In this document: piece after piece, positions 8,355 through 18,443 of the stretch
Numbering within the stretch: the stretch's first letter is position 1
Layout of the letters: every line of letters starts with the position of its first letter
Origin: Streptomyces sp. SID8352
GTDB lineage: Bacteria > Actinomycetota > Actinomycetes > Streptomycetales > Streptomycetaceae
DNA length: 64,000 bases
Assembly: GCF_009862265.1 (NCBI RefSeq)
Contig: NZ_WWGX01000038.1
Coordinates: 113,570 to 177,569 of the forward strand
Direction: 5' to 3'
The notes under the pieces: generated by a model
The model's database searches: none
The model's input: only the letters and a program-made list of their open reading frames with translations
Told to the model about the DNA's origin: nothing
Program-made: the position numbers and the translations under genes

Positions 8355-10121
8355 GTGGCAGCCCACGACGACGACATGAACCGCGGCATCCGCCCGGGAC
8401 GCGGGTCCGACGACCCGGCCGGGCAGGTGGCCTATCTTGAGCAGGAGATCGCCGTCCTGCGACGCAAGCTCGCCGACTCTCCGCGGCACACGAGAATTCT
8501 CGAAGAGCGGATCGTCGAGCTGCAGACCAACCTGGCCGGCGTGTCCGCGCAGAACGAGCGGCTGGCCAACACGCTCCGCGAGGCCCGCGACCAGATCGTG
8601 GCCCTCAAGGAGGAGGTCGACCGCCTGGCCCAGCCCCCGGCCGGATTCGGCGTCTTCCTGCAGGCGAACGAGGACGGCACCGCCGACATCTTCACCGGCG
8701 GCCGCAAGCTCCGGGTCAACGTCAGTCCGGGCGTCGAACTGGACGGGCTGCGGCGCGGCCAGGAAGTGATGCTCAACGAGGCGCTCAACGTGGTCGAGGC
8801 CATGGCCTACGAGAGCGTCGGCGACATCGTCACCCTCAAGGAGATCCTGGAGGACGGCGAGCGCGCCCTGGTGCTCGGCCACACCGACGAGGAGCGCGTG
8901 GTCCGGCTCGCCGAGCCGCTGCGCGGGGTGACCATCCGCCCCGGTGACGCCCTCCTGCTCGAACCCCGCTCCGGCTACGTCTACGAGGTCGTGCCCAAGA
9001 GCGAGGTCGAGGAGCTGGTCCTCGAAGAGGTCCCCGACATCGGCTACGAGCAGATCGGCGGCCTCGGCGGCCAGATCGAGATGATCCGCGACGCGGTCGA
9101 GCTGCCGTACCTCTACCCCGACCTGTTCAAGGAGCACGAGCTGAGGCCGCCCAAGGGCGTCCTGCTCTACGGCCCGCCCGGATGCGGCAAGACGCTCATC
9201 GCCAAGGCGGTGGCGAACTCGCTGGCCAAGAAGGTCGCCGAGGTGACCGGCCAGGCCGCGGGCAAGAGCTTCTTCCTCAACATCAAGGGCCCGGAGCTGC
9301 TCAACAAGTACGTCGGCGAGACCGAGCGGCAGATCCGCCTCGTCTTCCAGCGTGCCCGGGAGAAGGCCAGCGAGGGCACGCCGGTCATCGTCTTCTTCGA
9401 CGAGATGGAGTCCCTCTTCCGCACCCGCGGCTCCGGCGTCAGCTCGGACGTGGAGAACACCATCGTCCCGCAGCTCCTCGCGGAGATCGACGGCGTGGAG
9501 GGCCTGCAGAACGTGGTCGTGATCGGTGCCTCCAACCGCGAGGACATGATCGACCCCGCCATCCTGCGGCCCGGCCGGCTCGATGTGAAGATCAAGATCG
9601 AGCGTCCGGACGCCGAGGCGGCCAAGGACATCTTCGGCAAGTACCTCACCGAGAGGCTCCCGCTGCACACCGAGGACCTCGCGGAGCACGACAAGGACAA
9701 GGCGGCCACCGTCCAGAGCATGATCCAGACGGCGGTGGAACACATGTACGCCGAATCCGAGGAGAACCGCTTCCTGGAAGTCACCTACGCCAACGGCGAC
9801 AAGGAAGTCCTCTATTTCAAGGACTTCAATTCCGGCGCCATGATCGAGAACATCGTGGGCCGCGCCAAGAAGATGGCGATCAAGGACTTCCTGGAAAAGG
9901 ACCAGAAGGGCCTCCGCGTCTCCCATCTCCTCCAGGCGTGCGTGGACGAGTTCAAGGAGAACGAGGACCTCCCCAACACCACCAACCCGGACGACTGGGC
10001 CCGGATCTCCGGAAAGAAGGGTGAGCGGATCGTGTACATCCGCACCCTGGTCACCGGAAAGCAGGGCGCGGACACCGGACGCTCCATCGACACGGTGGCG
10101 AACACCGGGCAGTACCTGTAG
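8355..10121 (+). CDS. arc: Proteasome-associated AAA+ ATPase Arc/Mpa
   Basis: The 588-residue hexameric ATPase recognises pupylated proteins, unfolds them and feeds them to the 20S core. An N-terminal coiled coil (about residues 20-80, the Pup-binding part) is followed by OB-fold interdomains and one AAA module with Walker A GPPGCGKT, Walker [11 protein letters not shown] and a second region of homology ending in [17 protein letters not shown]. The C-terminus is GQYL, the motif that docks into the proteasome and opens its gate. GTG start chosen because GGAGGAGGTGAGG lies directly upstream. It begins the proteasome cluster and is followed by a terminator-like hairpin. Confidence 0.98.
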   Translation: MAAHDDDMNRGIRPGRGSDDPAGQVAYLEQEIAVLRRKLADSPRHTRILEERIVELQTNLAGVSAQNERLANTLREARDQIVALKEEVDRLAQPPAGFGVFLQANEDGTADIFTGGRKLRVNVSPGVELDGLRRGQEVMLNEALNVVEAMAYESVGDIVTLKEILEDGERALVLGHTDEERVVRLAEPLRGVTIRPGDALLLEPRSGYVYEVVPKSEVEELVLEEVPDIGYEQIGGLGGQIEMIRDAVELPYLYPDLFKEHELRPPKGVLLYGPPGCGKTLIAKAVANSLAKKVAEVTGQAAGKSFFLNIKGPELLNKYVGETERQIRLVFQRAREKASEGTPVIVFFDEMESLFRTRGSGVSSDVENTIVPQLLAEIDGVEGLQNVVVIGASNREDMIDPAILRPGRLDVKIKIERPDAEAAKDIFGKYLTERLPLHTEDLAEHDKDKAATVQSMIQTAVEHMYAESEENRFLEVTYANGDKEVLYFKDFNSGAMIENIVGRAKKMAIKDFLEKDQKGLRVSHLLQACVDEFKENEDLPNTTNPDDWARISGKKGERIVYIRTLVTGKQGADTGRSIDTVANTGQYL

Positions 10122-10130
10122 GAGCGGGGC

Positions 10131-10172
10131 GGCTGCGGGTGCCCTCGGCGGGTACCCGCAGCCGGCTGTTTT
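10131..10172 (+). terminator. Rho-independent terminator after arc
   Basis: A stem of about 13 bp (GGCTGCGGGT pairing with ACCCGCAGCC plus three more pairs) is followed by CTGTTTTG, a short U-tract. arc therefore probably forms its own transcription unit. Confidence 0.75.
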
Positions 10173-10346
10173 GGGGGTCCACGGCTGGAGCAGGGCAATG
10201 ACGCAAATGATCTCCCCGCCGGCGCAGAGGCGTTCTAGGCTCGTGCGTACCGCCGGTTCGCGCGGTGCGGGGACGGGCACCGCACACGCACCGGAGCGCC
10301 ACGTGAGCGACGCCCCCGACCGAGGGCGCCGGGCAAGGAGGGCCGC

Positions 10347-11858
10347 ATGACCGTACGGCGAGTAATGGGCATCGAAACGGAGTACGGCATCTCCGTCCCC
10401 GGCCACCCCAATGCCAATGCCATGCTCACCTCGTCCCAGATCGTCAACGCCTACGCCGCGGCGATGCACCGGGCCCGCCGGGCCCGCTGGGACTTCGAGG
10501 AGGAGAACCCGCTGCGGGACGCGCGGGGCTTCGACCTCGCCCGGGAGGCCGCCGACTCCAGCCAGCTCACCGACGAGGACATCGGCCTGGCCAACGTGAT
10601 CCTCACCAACGGCGCCCGGCTCTACGTCGACCACGCCCACCCCGAGTACAGCGCCCCCGAGGTCACCAACCCGCGCGACGCCGTGCTGTGGGACAAGGCG
10701 GGCGAGCGGATCATGGCGGAGGCGGCCGAGCGGGCGGCCCAGCTCCCCGGCGCCCAGCCGATCCACCTCTACAAGAACAACACCGACAACAAGGGCGCCT
10801 CCTACGGCACCCACGAGAACTACCTGATGAAGCGGGAGACCGCCTTCTCGGACATCGTGCGGCACCTGACCCCGTTCTTCGTCTCCCGCCAGGTCGTCAC
10901 CGGCGCCGGACGCGTCGGTATCGGCCAGGACGGGCACGAGCACGGCTTCCAGATCAGCCAGCGCGCGGACTACTTCGAGGTCGAGGTCGGGCTGGAGACG
11001 ACCCTCAAGCGGCCCATCATCAACACCCGCGACGAACCGCACGCGGACGCCGAGAAGTACCGCCGGCTGCACGTGATCATCGGTGACGCGAACCTCTCGG
11101 AGATCTCCACCTACCTCAAGCTGGGCACCACGGCGCTGGTGCTCTCCATGATCGAGGACGGGTTCATCGCCGTCGACCTCGCCGTCGACCAGCCCGTCCG
11201 CACCCTGCACCAGGTCTCCCACGACCCCTCGCTGCGCCGGTTGGTCACGCTGCGCAGCGGGCGGACGCTCACCGCCGTCCAGCTCCAGATGGAGTACTAC
11301 GAGCTGGCCCGCAAGTACGTCGAGGAGCGGTACGGGGCGGACGCCGACGACCAGACCAAGGACGTCCTGGGCCGCTGGGAGGACACCCTCAACCGGCTGG
11401 AGAACGATCCGATGAGCCTGGCCGGTGAGCTGGACTGGGTGGCCAAGCTGGAGCTGATGCAGGGCTACCGGCGCCGCGACGGCCTGGACTGGGACGCCGC
11501 CCGCCTGCATCTGGTCGACCTCCAGTACGCGGACGTACGGGCCGAGAAGGGCCTCTACAACCGTCTGGTGGAGCGCGGACGGGTCAAACGGCTGCTGGAC
11601 GAGTCCGAGGTCGAGCGGGCGCGGACGAAGCCGCCGGAGGACACCCGGGCGTACTTCCGCGGGCGCTGCCTGGAGCAGTACGCCGACGACGTGGCGGCGG
11701 CCTCCTGGGACTCGGTGATCTTCGATCTGCCGGGCCGGGACTCGCTCCAGCGGGTCCCCACCATGGAGCCGCTGCGCGGGACGCGCAACCACGTCAAGGC
11801 GCTGCTGGACCGCTGCCGCACCGCGGAGGACCTGGTCAGGGTCCTGTCCGGCGAGTGA
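10347..11858 (+). CDS. dop: Deamidase/depupylase of Pup (Dop)
   Basis: A 503-residue carboxylate-amine ligase-like enzyme that converts the C-terminal Gln of Pup to Glu and removes Pup from substrates. It opens with [17 protein letters not shown], has the Dop-specific loop (about residues 38-78, inserted relative to PafA), and the active-site region [16 protein letters not shown] with the catalytic Asp. The later blocks [18 protein letters not shown] and [20 protein letters not shown] are shared with PafA. The ATG follows AAGGAGG. It sits just upstream of pup, whose product needs it because Pup ends in Gln here. Confidence 0.97.
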   Translation: MTVRRVMGIETEYGISVPGHPNANAMLTSSQIVNAYAAAMHRARRARWDFEEENPLRDARGFDLAREAADSSQLTDEDIGLANVILTNGARLYVDHAHPEYSAPEVTNPRDAVLWDKAGERIMAEAAERAAQLPGAQPIHLYKNNTDNKGASYGTHENYLMKRETAFSDIVRHLTPFFVSRQVVTGAGRVGIGQDGHEHGFQISQRADYFEVEVGLETTLKRPIINTRDEPHADAEKYRRLHVIIGDANLSEISTYLKLGTTALVLSMIEDGFIAVDLAVDQPVRTLHQVSHDPSLRRLVTLRSGRTLTAVQLQMEYYELARKYVEERYGADADDQTKDVLGRWEDTLNRLENDPMSLAGELDWVAKLELMQGYRRRDGLDWDAARLHLVDLQYADVRAEKGLYNRLVERGRVKRLLDESEVERARTKPPEDTRAYFRGRCLEQYADDVAAASWDSVIFDLPGRDSLQRVPTMEPLRGTRNHVKALLDRCRTAEDLVRVLSGE

Positions 11859-11978
11859 GAGGGCCGGGTGGGTACCCGGGGAAAGTCGGCCGGACAGGGT
11901 GGAAACCACCGGGTCCGGGAACCATTGAGGTGGCCCCCGCGCGTTGGAGGGACGCGGGGTGATGTCGGACCCGGCTAG

Positions 11979-11984
11979 TAGGGT
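11979..11984 (+). promoter_or_regulatory. Candidate -10 element of pup
   Basis: TAGGGT lies 50 bp before the pup start. Upstream by exactly 8 nt is ATGTCGGAC, which shares the TGTCGG core of PafBC-type promoters but is a weak match overall. Confidence 0.4.
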
Positions 11985-12034
11985 CTGATCTTGACCGAGC
12001 AACTGTGTCGGGCGAACCGAGCGGGGTGAGGGTG

Positions 12035-12253
12035 ATGGCGACCAAGGACACCGGCGGCGGGCAGCAGAAGGCCACGCGTTCCACCGAGGAGGCCGAGGAG
12101 CAGGCGCAGGACGCGCAGGTATCCGAGGACCTCAAGGAGCGCCAGGAGAAGCTCAGCGACGACGTGGACTCCGTCCTGGACGAGATCGACGACGTCCTGG
12201 AGGAGAACGCGGAGGACTTCGTGCGGTCCTTCGTGCAGAAGGGCGGCCAGTAG
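12035..12253 (+). CDS. pup: Prokaryotic ubiquitin-like protein Pup
   Basis: A 72-residue intrinsically disordered tag that PafA attaches to lysines of proteins destined for the proteasome. The C-terminal helix ([20 protein letters not shown]) binds the coiled coil of Arc; the protein ends in Gly-Gly-Gln, so Dop must deamidate the Gln before ligation. ATG chosen over an upstream in-frame GTG because GGGGTGAGG precedes it and the length fits the family exactly. Confidence 0.98.
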   Translation: MATKDTGGGQQKATRSTEEAEEQAQDAQVSEDLKERQEKLSDDVDSVLDEIDDVLEENAEDFVRSFVQKGGQ

Positions 12254-12519
12254 GCCGACCCCTCCGCCCCGCGCGCCCCGGCGGCGCCCGGGGCGGGGCG
12301 AGGGGTTCGACCGGGGCGCGCGGTGCGGTGGGACCGCGCCGCGCTCCGTCGTCGACGGGGGCCGGGGGGTTCGTTCCGCGGTTTCCGCCGAGTGTGTGGA
12401 TCACCGCCGCCAGGCGGGTAGGGTCCGTGGCACGGCTCACTTGGGGGCACCGGCCGGCGGCCGGTGGCGGACAAGGGGCACGGCTGACCAGCAGACGCAG
12501 AGTACGTGGAAGGAAACGC
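12254..12519 (+). promoter_or_regulatory. pup-prcB spacer with hairpin and candidate prcB promoter
   Basis: A G/C-rich inverted repeat just after pup (about 12268-12300) may terminate or attenuate the pup transcript. TAGGGT at 12419-12424 could serve as a -10 for prcB; the surrounding GTAGGGTCYG is shared with the arc and pup upstream regions. Confidence 0.4.
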
Positions 12520-13365
12520 GTGGAAGCCAACACTCGTAGCACCGGGCGTCTACCGGCCGCCTTCCTGACGCCCGGGTCCTCCTCCTTCATGGACTTCCTC
12601 GGGGAGCACCAGCCGGAGATGCTGCCGGGCAACCGGCAGCTCCCGCCGGTGCAGGGCGTGGTCGAGGCGCCGCACGGGACGACGATCGTGGCCGTCACCT
12701 TCCCCGGCGGCGTCGTGCTCGCCGGTGACCGGCGGGCCACCATGGGCAACGTCATCGCCCAGCGGGACATCGAGAAGGTCTTCCCGGCCGACGAGCACTC
12801 CGCGGTGGGCATCGCCGGCACGGCGGGCCTGGCCGTGGAGATGGTCAAGCTCTTCCAGCTCGAACTGGAGCACTTCGAGAAGGTCGAGGGCGCCCAGCTC
12901 TCCCTGGAGGGCAAGGCCAACCGGCTGTCCACGATGATCCGGTCCAACCTCGGCATGGCGATGCAGGGCCTCGCCGTGGTGCCGCTGTTCGCCGGGTACG
13001 ACGTGGACCGGGGCCGCGGCCGCATCTTCTCCTACGACGTGACCGGCGGGCGCTCCGAGGAGCACCACTTCGCGACCACCGGCTCGGGCTCGGTCTTCGC
13101 CCGCGGGGCGATGAAGAAGCTCTTCCACGGCGACCTCACCGAGGAGCAGGCCACCACGCTGGTGGTCCAGGCGCTCTACGACGCGGCGGACGACGACTCG
13201 GCGACCGGTGGTCCCGATGTCGCGCGCCGGATCTATCCGATCATCACCGTGATCACCGGGGACGGCTTCCGCCGGCTCACCGAGGACGAGTCCTCCCAGC
13301 TCTCCCGCTCGGTCCTGGAACGGCGCCTGGAGCAGCCGGACGGGCCGAGGGCCGCGCTGCTGTGA
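12520..13365 (+). CDS. prcB: 20S proteasome beta subunit PrcB
   Basis: The catalytic subunit of the 20S core, 281 residues. A 53-residue propeptide precedes the mature N-terminus [21 protein letters not shown], so Thr54 becomes the nucleophile after autoprocessing; the downstream Asp and Lys of the family active site are in the same fold. GTG start taken from GGAAGGAAAC upstream, giving the normal propeptide length. Followed at 71 bp by prcA; the two assemble as seven-membered rings. Confidence 0.97.
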   Translation: MEANTRSTGRLPAAFLTPGSSSFMDFLGEHQPEMLPGNRQLPPVQGVVEAPHGTTIVAVTFPGGVVLAGDRRATMGNVIAQRDIEKVFPADEHSAVGIAGTAGLAVEMVKLFQLELEHFEKVEGAQLSLEGKANRLSTMIRSNLGMAMQGLAVVPLFAGYDVDRGRGRIFSYDVTGGRSEEHHFATTGSGSVFARGAMKKLFHGDLTEEQATTLVVQALYDAADDDSATGGPDVARRIYPIITVITGDGFRRLTEDESSQLSRSVLERRLEQPDGPRAALL

Positions 13366-13436
13366 CGGCGGCCGGGCCCTCCGGCGTGTGCAGGACAGGT
13401 GGTCCAGTGACTTCGACAGAAAGGGACGGATAACCG

Positions 13437-14201
13437 GTGTCGACTCCGTTCTACGTCTCACCCCAGCAGGCGATGGCCGACCGGGCTGAGTACGCCCGCA
13501 AGGGCATCGCCCGAGGCCGCAGCCTGGTCGTGCTGCAGTACACCGACGGCATCGTCTTCGTCGGCGAGAACCCGTCCCGCGCGCTGCACAAGTTCAGCGA
13601 GATCTACGACCGGATCGGCTTCGCGGCCGCCGGCAAGTACAACGAGTACGAGAACCTGCGGATCGGCGGAGTCCGCTACGCCGACCTGCGCGGCTACACG
13701 TACGACCGGGACGACGTGACCGCCCGGGGACTGGCGAACGTGTACGCCCAGACGCTCGGCACGATCTTCTCCAGCGCGGGGGAGAAGCCGTACGAGGTGG
13801 AGCTGGTGGTCGCCGAGGTCGGCGAGACGCCCGAGGGCGACCAGATCTACCGGCTGCCGCACGACGGCTCCATCGTCGACGAGCACGGCTCGGTCGCGGT
13901 CGGCGGCAACGCGGAGCAGATCAGCGGATACCTGGACCAGCGCCACAGGGACGGGATGACGCTGGCGGAGGCCCTGAAGCTGGCCGTGCAGGCGCTCTCC
14001 CGCGACACCAACGGCAGCGAGCGGGAGATCCCGGCGGAGCGGCTGGAGGTCGCGGTGCTGGACCGGACGCGGCCGCAGAAGCGCAAGTTCAAGCGGATCG
14101 TCGGTGACCGGCTCTCGCGGCTGCTGGACGAGGCGACCGGGGCGGCCCCGGCGCCGTCCGACGCGGAGCCCTCGGCCGGGGGCGACGACGAGGACGCGTG
14201 A
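13437..14201 (+). CDS. prcA: 20S proteasome alpha subunit PrcA
   Basis: The outer-ring, non-catalytic subunit, 254 residues, whose N-terminus gates the pore and whose surface receives the GQYL tail of Arc. It begins [24 protein letters not shown], as in other Streptomyces, and includes the fold signature [22 protein letters not shown]. The C-terminal ~20 residues are acidic and Ala/Pro-rich. The GTG start is preceded by AAAGGGACGG. prcB and prcA are probably cotranscribed. Confidence 0.97.
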   Translation: MSTPFYVSPQQAMADRAEYARKGIARGRSLVVLQYTDGIVFVGENPSRALHKFSEIYDRIGFAAAGKYNEYENLRIGGVRYADLRGYTYDRDDVTARGLANVYAQTLGTIFSSAGEKPYEVELVVAEVGETPEGDQIYRLPHDGSIVDEHGSVAVGGNAEQISGYLDQRHRDGMTLAEALKLAVQALSRDTNGSEREIPAERLEVAVLDRTRPQKRKFKRIVGDRLSRLLDEATGAAPAPSDAEPSAGGDDEDA

Positions 14202-14204
14202 CCC

Positions 14205-14227
14205 CGGGCCCGCCGAGGGCGGGCCCG
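14205..14227 (+). terminator. Hairpin terminator after prcA
   Basis: A perfect 10-bp stem (CGGGCCCGCC with GGCGGGCCCG) and GAG loop start 3 bp after the prcA stop codon. Confidence 0.75.
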
Positions 14228-14526
14228 CCCCCCGCCGGTGACTGGGGCCCCACCGGGAGTCCGGTGGTTGCACCGCGGTGCCGGGGCCGCCCCGCAGGCT
14301 CGGCCTCCCGGCCCCGGGCGCTCCACCGTGCCGCGTCGCCCTCATCGCCGGTCCAGGGGCTTCCCCCGCTCGTCGTCGGATCCCGACCCCGGGGTGCGCC
14401 GCGGGCTGGTGTGAGCCGTCGCCGGGTGGGTCCACCCCCGGGATCGCCGGGCTGCCGGACCTCCTCGCGGACGATCCGGACCCCGATGTGCGGGACGCGG
14501 TGGAGTTCGTCCGCGAGAACGCCCGA
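14228..14526. other. Intergenic region with a possible HEAT-repeat remnant
   Basis: No intact gene. On the + strand around 14445-14540 one frame reads LPDLLADDPDPDVRDAVEFV, which looks like a single HEAT/LRV repeat with no start or continuation, so it may be a relic of a lost gene. Confidence 0.3.
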
Positions 14527-15564
14527 TCAGCCCGGTACGGGGGCGGGGCCGTCGGCGGGCGGCGGGGCCGTGGAGCAGCGGGTGACCAGGGCGACCGGGA
14601 TGTCGCCCGCCTCCGGGGTGCCGCCCTCCAGGACCGCCAGCAGGGCCCGCATGCCCCGCTCCCCGAACAGCTCCGCGTCCAGCCGCACCGTCGTCAGCTC
14701 CGGGTCGATCGCCGTGGCCAGGCCCAGGTCGTCGAGACCGGTGACCGACAGGTCGTCCGGGACGCGCAGCCGCGCCCGCCGCGCCGCCTTGTACACCCCG
14801 GCCGCCAGCTTGTCGTCGTCGCAGACCACCGCCGTGGGCCGGGGCCCCGGCCGCGCGAGGGCCGCCTCCGCCGCCCCGAGCGCGTCCTCGATCGAGATGG
14901 CCGCCCGCGCCGTCACCAGCGTCGTGCCCGGCACGGCCGACAGCCGCGCCGCCAGTTCCCGCGCCCGCACCTCGAAGGTCCAGGACGGCACGTCCGCCGC
15001 GAGGTGCAGGAAGCGCCGGTGGCCGAGGGCCAGCAGATGCTCCGTGACCTGCCGGATGCCGTCCGCGATGTCCAGGTTGACCGTCGCCGCGCCCAGGCTG
15101 CCCTCCGGGTCGCTGTCCAGCATCACCAGCGGCAGCTGGTCGCCCCGGATGGCCGTGAGGGCGTCGGCAGCCATCGACGAGGCGATGACCCCGTCGAGGG
15201 CGGCGGACGCGGAGGCGAAGGGGTCCCGGGCCGGGCCGACGCCCTCCGGCGAGGGATAGAGCACCACCCCGAAGCCGTGCTCGGCGGCCACCCGCGCGGC
15301 CCCCGTGTACACCCCGGCGAAGAACTCCGTGGTCAGCGCGGGCACCACCAGCAGCACCGTGCGGGTGCGGCCCAGCCGGAGGTTGCGGGCCGCGAGGTTG
15401 GGCCGGTAGCCCAGGGCGTCGGCGGCCTCCCGGACCCGCCGTGCCGTGGGCTCGGAGACCCGCCCCCGCCACTTGTCGCCCAGGACCAGGGAGACCGCCG
15501 CCTGGGAGACTCCGGCGGCGCGGGCGACGTCCCGGCTCGTGGGGCGGGCGCTGCCTCGTGACAC
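14527..15564 (-). CDS. LacI-family transcriptional regulator
   Basis: A 345-residue DNA-binding repressor. The N-terminal helix-turn-helix and hinge are classic (TSRDVARAAGVSQAAVSLVL, then ARRVREAADALGYRPNLAAR), followed by a periplasmic-binding-protein-like effector domain ending near VTRCSTAPP. It is divergent from an MFS transporter gene with a 105-bp gap that contains a perfect inverted repeat, so control of that transporter and of itself is likely. The effector, probably a sugar or nucleoside, is unknown. Confidence 0.93.
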   Translation of the reverse strand: MSRGSARPTSRDVARAAGVSQAAVSLVLGDKWRGRVSEPTARRVREAADALGYRPNLAARNLRLGRTRTVLLVVPALTTEFFAGVYTGAARVAAEHGFGVVLYPSPEGVGPARDPFASASAALDGVIASSMAADALTAIRGDQLPLVMLDSDPEGSLGAATVNLDIADGIRQVTEHLLALGHRRFLHLAADVPSWTFEVRARELAARLSAVPGTTLVTARAAISIEDALGAAEAALARPGPRPTAVVCDDDKLAAGVYKAARRARLRVPDDLSVTGLDDLGLATAIDPELTTVRLDAELFGERGMRALLAVLEGGTPEAGDIPVALVTRCSTAPPPADGPAPVPG

Positions 15565-15608
15565 CGTTCCCCCTCTGCTTTCGTCTGGACTCGTGAACAG
15601 CCGACATG

Positions 15609-15637
15609 GTACGTATGACGACGGAAGTTATACGTAC
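15609..15637. promoter_or_regulatory. Candidate LacI-family operator
   Basis: GTACGTAT and ATACGTAC form a perfect 8-bp inverted repeat around a 13-bp spacer in the gap between the divergent LacI and MFS genes. Confidence 0.6.
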
Positions 15638-15669
15638 AACGTCACCGTTCGCGAGACAGGGGATGGCCC

Positions 15670-16929
15670 GTGGTCGCCGGGTACCTGGAGATTCTGCGGG
15701 CGCGCCACGCCGCGCGGCTGCTCGTCGGCACGCTCGTGGGGCGGCTGCCCAACGCCACCGCCGCCATCGCGATCGTGCTCTTCGTCCGGGCCGAGGGCGG
15801 CTCCTACAGCCTCGCCGGGGCGCTGGCGGCCGTCTACGGTGTCGCCAACGCGGTCGGGCAGCCCGTGCTGGGCCGGCTCGTGGACCTGCGCGGCCAGCCG
15901 GGGGTGCAGTTGCCCGCCGCCGTCCTGTCGGCCCTGGCCATGGCGGCCTTCGCCCTCCTCGGCACCGGGAACGCCGCGGCGGCGTACGCGGCGGTGGCCG
16001 CCGCCGGGCTCCTCACCCCGCCGCTGGAGGGCGGGCTGCGGGCGCTGTGGCCGGGCGTGCTGGGCGGCGAGGGCCGGGTGCACGCGGCGTACGCCATGGA
16101 CGCCGTCGCCCAGGAGGTCATGTTCACCGTCGGACCGCTGCTCGTGACCCTGAGCGCGTCCCTGTGGTCGGCCCGGGCCGCGCTGCTGGTCCTCAACGCC
16201 ATCGGCGTGCTCGGCGCCCTCTCCGTGGTGCTGTCGCCCCCCTCGCGCGCCTGGCGTTCGGCGCCGCGCGAGGCGCACTGGCTGGGCGCCCTGCGCTCGG
16301 CGGGGCTGCTGGCGCTGCTCGGCGCCTTCCTGTTCGTCGGGATGGCCCTGGGCTCCATCACCGTCGCCTCCGTCTCCTACGCCGACGAGCACGGCGGCGA
16401 CGCCGTCTACGGCTGGCTGATGGCCGCCCTGGGGCTCGGCGCGCTCGTCGGCGGCGCGGTCTACGGCGCCCGGGCGTGGCCCGGCGAGCCCGCCCGCCGA
16501 CTGCGGGTGCTGGTGGCCCTGCTGGCGGTGTGTTACCTGCCGCTGACGCTGCGCCCGGACCCGGTGCCCATGGTGCTGCTGACCGCGCTCGCGGGCGTCT
16601 TCCTCGCCCCGGCCGTCGCCTGCGCCTTCGTCCTCGTCGACCGGCACGCGCCCCGGGGCACCGTGACGGAGGCGTTCTCCTGGCTGGTGACCACGTTCAC
16701 CGTGGGCGCCTCGGTGGGGACCGGCCTCACCGGACCGGTCGTCGAGGCGGGCGGATCGCTCTGGGGGTTCGCGGTGCCCGGGGCCGCCGGGGCCCTGTCG
16801 CTGCTGGTCCTGGCCTGCACCGGACGGGTGCTCGCGGAGCCCGGCCGGGCGGCGGGAAAAACGGCTTCATCGGAAAATGATCCAAATCGTGCCGCCGAAC
16901 CCCGTTTCAGCCCGGGCCACAAGGCGTAA
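15670..16929 (+). CDS. MFS transporter
   Basis: A 419-residue membrane protein with about 12 hydrophobic segments, typical of small-molecule efflux or uptake permeases of the major facilitator superfamily. The first loop reads FVRAEGGSYSLAGALAAVYGVANAVGQPVLGRLVDLRG, matching the conserved loop 2-3 motif of the family. The C-terminal 25 residues are polar. GTG start follows AGGGGAT. Its stop codon lies inside the pafA -10 element, so the two genes are tightly packed. Substrate unknown. Confidence 0.88.
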   Translation: MVAGYLEILRARHAARLLVGTLVGRLPNATAAIAIVLFVRAEGGSYSLAGALAAVYGVANAVGQPVLGRLVDLRGQPGVQLPAAVLSALAMAAFALLGTGNAAAAYAAVAAAGLLTPPLEGGLRALWPGVLGGEGRVHAAYAMDAVAQEVMFTVGPLLVTLSASLWSARAALLVLNAIGVLGALSVVLSPPSRAWRSAPREAHWLGALRSAGLLALLGAFLFVGMALGSITVASVSYADEHGGDAVYGWLMAALGLGALVGGAVYGARAWPGEPARRLRVLVALLAVCYLPLTLRPDPVPMVLLTALAGVFLAPAVACAFVLVDRHAPRGTVTEAFSWLVTTFTVGASVGTGLTGPVVEAGGSLWGFAVPGAAGALSLLVLACTGRVLAEPGRAAGKTASSENDPNRAAEPRFSPGHKA

Positions 16930-16938
16930 TGTTCAGTC
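16904..16938 (+). promoter_or_regulatory. Leaderless promoter of pafA
   Basis: GTTTCA, 17 bp, then TAATGT, which ends 6 nt before the pafA ATG. The -10 overlaps the MFS stop codon. No Shine-Dalgarno sequence is present, so pafA mRNA is probably leaderless. Confidence 0.6.
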
Positions 16939-18300
16939 ATGGACCGCCGCATTTTCGGGCTGGAGAACGAGTACGGCGTCACGTGCACGTTCAGGGGACA
17001 GCGCCGCCTGTCTCCTGACGAGGTGGCAAGGTACCTTTTCCGCCGTGTCGTGTCATGGGGCCGCAGCAGCAATGTTTTCCTGCGCAACGGGGCCCGTCTC
17101 TACCTCGACGTGGGGTCGCACCCGGAATACGCGACACCCGAGTGTGACAACGTGATCGAACTCGTCACGCACGACAAGGCGGGCGAGCGCATTCTCGAAG
17201 GACTGCAGGTCGACGCCGAACGACGCCTGCACGAGGAGGGAATCGCGGGCGACGTCTACCTGTTCAAGAACAACACCGACTCCGCCGGAAACTCCTACGG
17301 CTGCCACGAGAATTATCTGGTGGCCCGCCACGGGGAGTTCTCCCGGCTCGCGGACATCCTCATCCCGTTCCTCGTCACCCGGCAGCTCATCTGCGGTGCC
17401 GGAAAGGTGCTGCAGACACCGCGCGGCGCCGTCTACTGCGTCAGCCAGCGCGCCGAGCACATCTGGGAGGGCGTCTCCTCCGCGACGACCCGCTCCCGGC
17501 CCATCATCAACACCCGGGACGAACCGCACGCCGACGCCGAGCGCTACCGGCGGCTGCACGTCATCGTGGGCGACTCCAACATGTCCGAGACGACCATGCT
17601 CCTCAAGGTCGGCGCCACCGACCTGGTGCTGCGCATGATCGAGGCGGGCACCGTCATGCGCGACCTCACCCTGGAGAACCCGATCCGGGCCATCCGCGAG
17701 GTCAGCCACGACATCACCGGCCAGCGCAAGGTGCGCCTGGCCAGTGGCCGGGAGGCGTCCGCGCTGGAGGTGCAGCGGGAGTACTACGAGAAGGCCGTGG
17801 ACTTCTGCGAGCGCCGCGGAATCCGCACCGGCACCGTCGAGCGGGTGCTGGAGCTCTGGGGCCGCACCCTGGACGCCGTCGAGACCGAGGACCTCGACCG
17901 GGTCGGCACCGAGATCGACTGGGTCATGAAGTACAAGCTCCTGGAGCGCTACCGGGCCAAGCACAACATGACCATGTCGAACCCGCGGGTCGCGCAGATA
18001 GACCTCGCCTACCACGACATCCACCGCCGCCGCGGCCTGTACTACCTGCTGGAGAGGAAGGGGCAGGCCGCCCGGGTCGCCGACGACCTGAAGATCTTCG
18101 AGGGCAAGTCCGTCCCGCCGCAGACCACTCGGGCCCGGCTGCGCGGCGACTTCATCCGGCGGGCCCAGGAGCAGCGCCGGGACTTCACGGTCGACTGGGT
18201 CCACCTCAAGCTCAACGACCAGGCGCAGCGCACCGTGTTGTGCAAGGACCCGTTCCGCTCCGTGGACGACCGGGTGGAGAAGCTGATCGCCGGAATGTGA
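16939..18300 (+). CDS. pafA: Pup-protein ligase PafA
   Basis: A 453-residue ATP-dependent ligase, related to glutamine synthetase, that phosphorylates the C-terminal Glu of Pup and joins it to substrate lysines. It starts [18 protein letters not shown], has the catalytic Asp in [17 protein letters not shown], and shares [20 protein letters not shown] and [20 protein letters not shown] with Dop, but lacks the Dop loop. The C-terminal domain ends [10 protein letters not shown]. It is separated from prcA by the LacI/MFS pair. Confidence 0.98.
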   Translation: MDRRIFGLENEYGVTCTFRGQRRLSPDEVARYLFRRVVSWGRSSNVFLRNGARLYLDVGSHPEYATPECDNVIELVTHDKAGERILEGLQVDAERRLHEEGIAGDVYLFKNNTDSAGNSYGCHENYLVARHGEFSRLADILIPFLVTRQLICGAGKVLQTPRGAVYCVSQRAEHIWEGVSSATTRSRPIINTRDEPHADAERYRRLHVIVGDSNMSETTMLLKVGATDLVLRMIEAGTVMRDLTLENPIRAIREVSHDITGQRKVRLASGREASALEVQREYYEKAVDFCERRGIRTGTVERVLELWGRTLDAVETEDLDRVGTEIDWVMKYKLLERYRAKHNMTMSNPRVAQIDLAYHDIHRRRGLYYLLERKGQAARVADDLKIFEGKSVPPQTTRARLRGDFIRRAQEQRRDFTVDWVHLKLNDQAQRTVLCKDPFRSVDDRVEKLIAGM

Positions 18301-18443
18301 CCGGGTGACGGGGGGCACGCGTATCCGCACCCGGTGCCGGAACGCCACACGGGCGCCGTACGTTCCACGTACGGCGCCCGACTCACGCCGTAGAGTTTGC
18401 GCGCACCCCGACAGGCACACCGACCGATTACGAGGCCCCCACC

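Noticed and set aside
8103..12002. 1299-residue minus-strand frame over arc and dop
   Set aside because: Antisense of two conserved genes; G/C-bias artefact.
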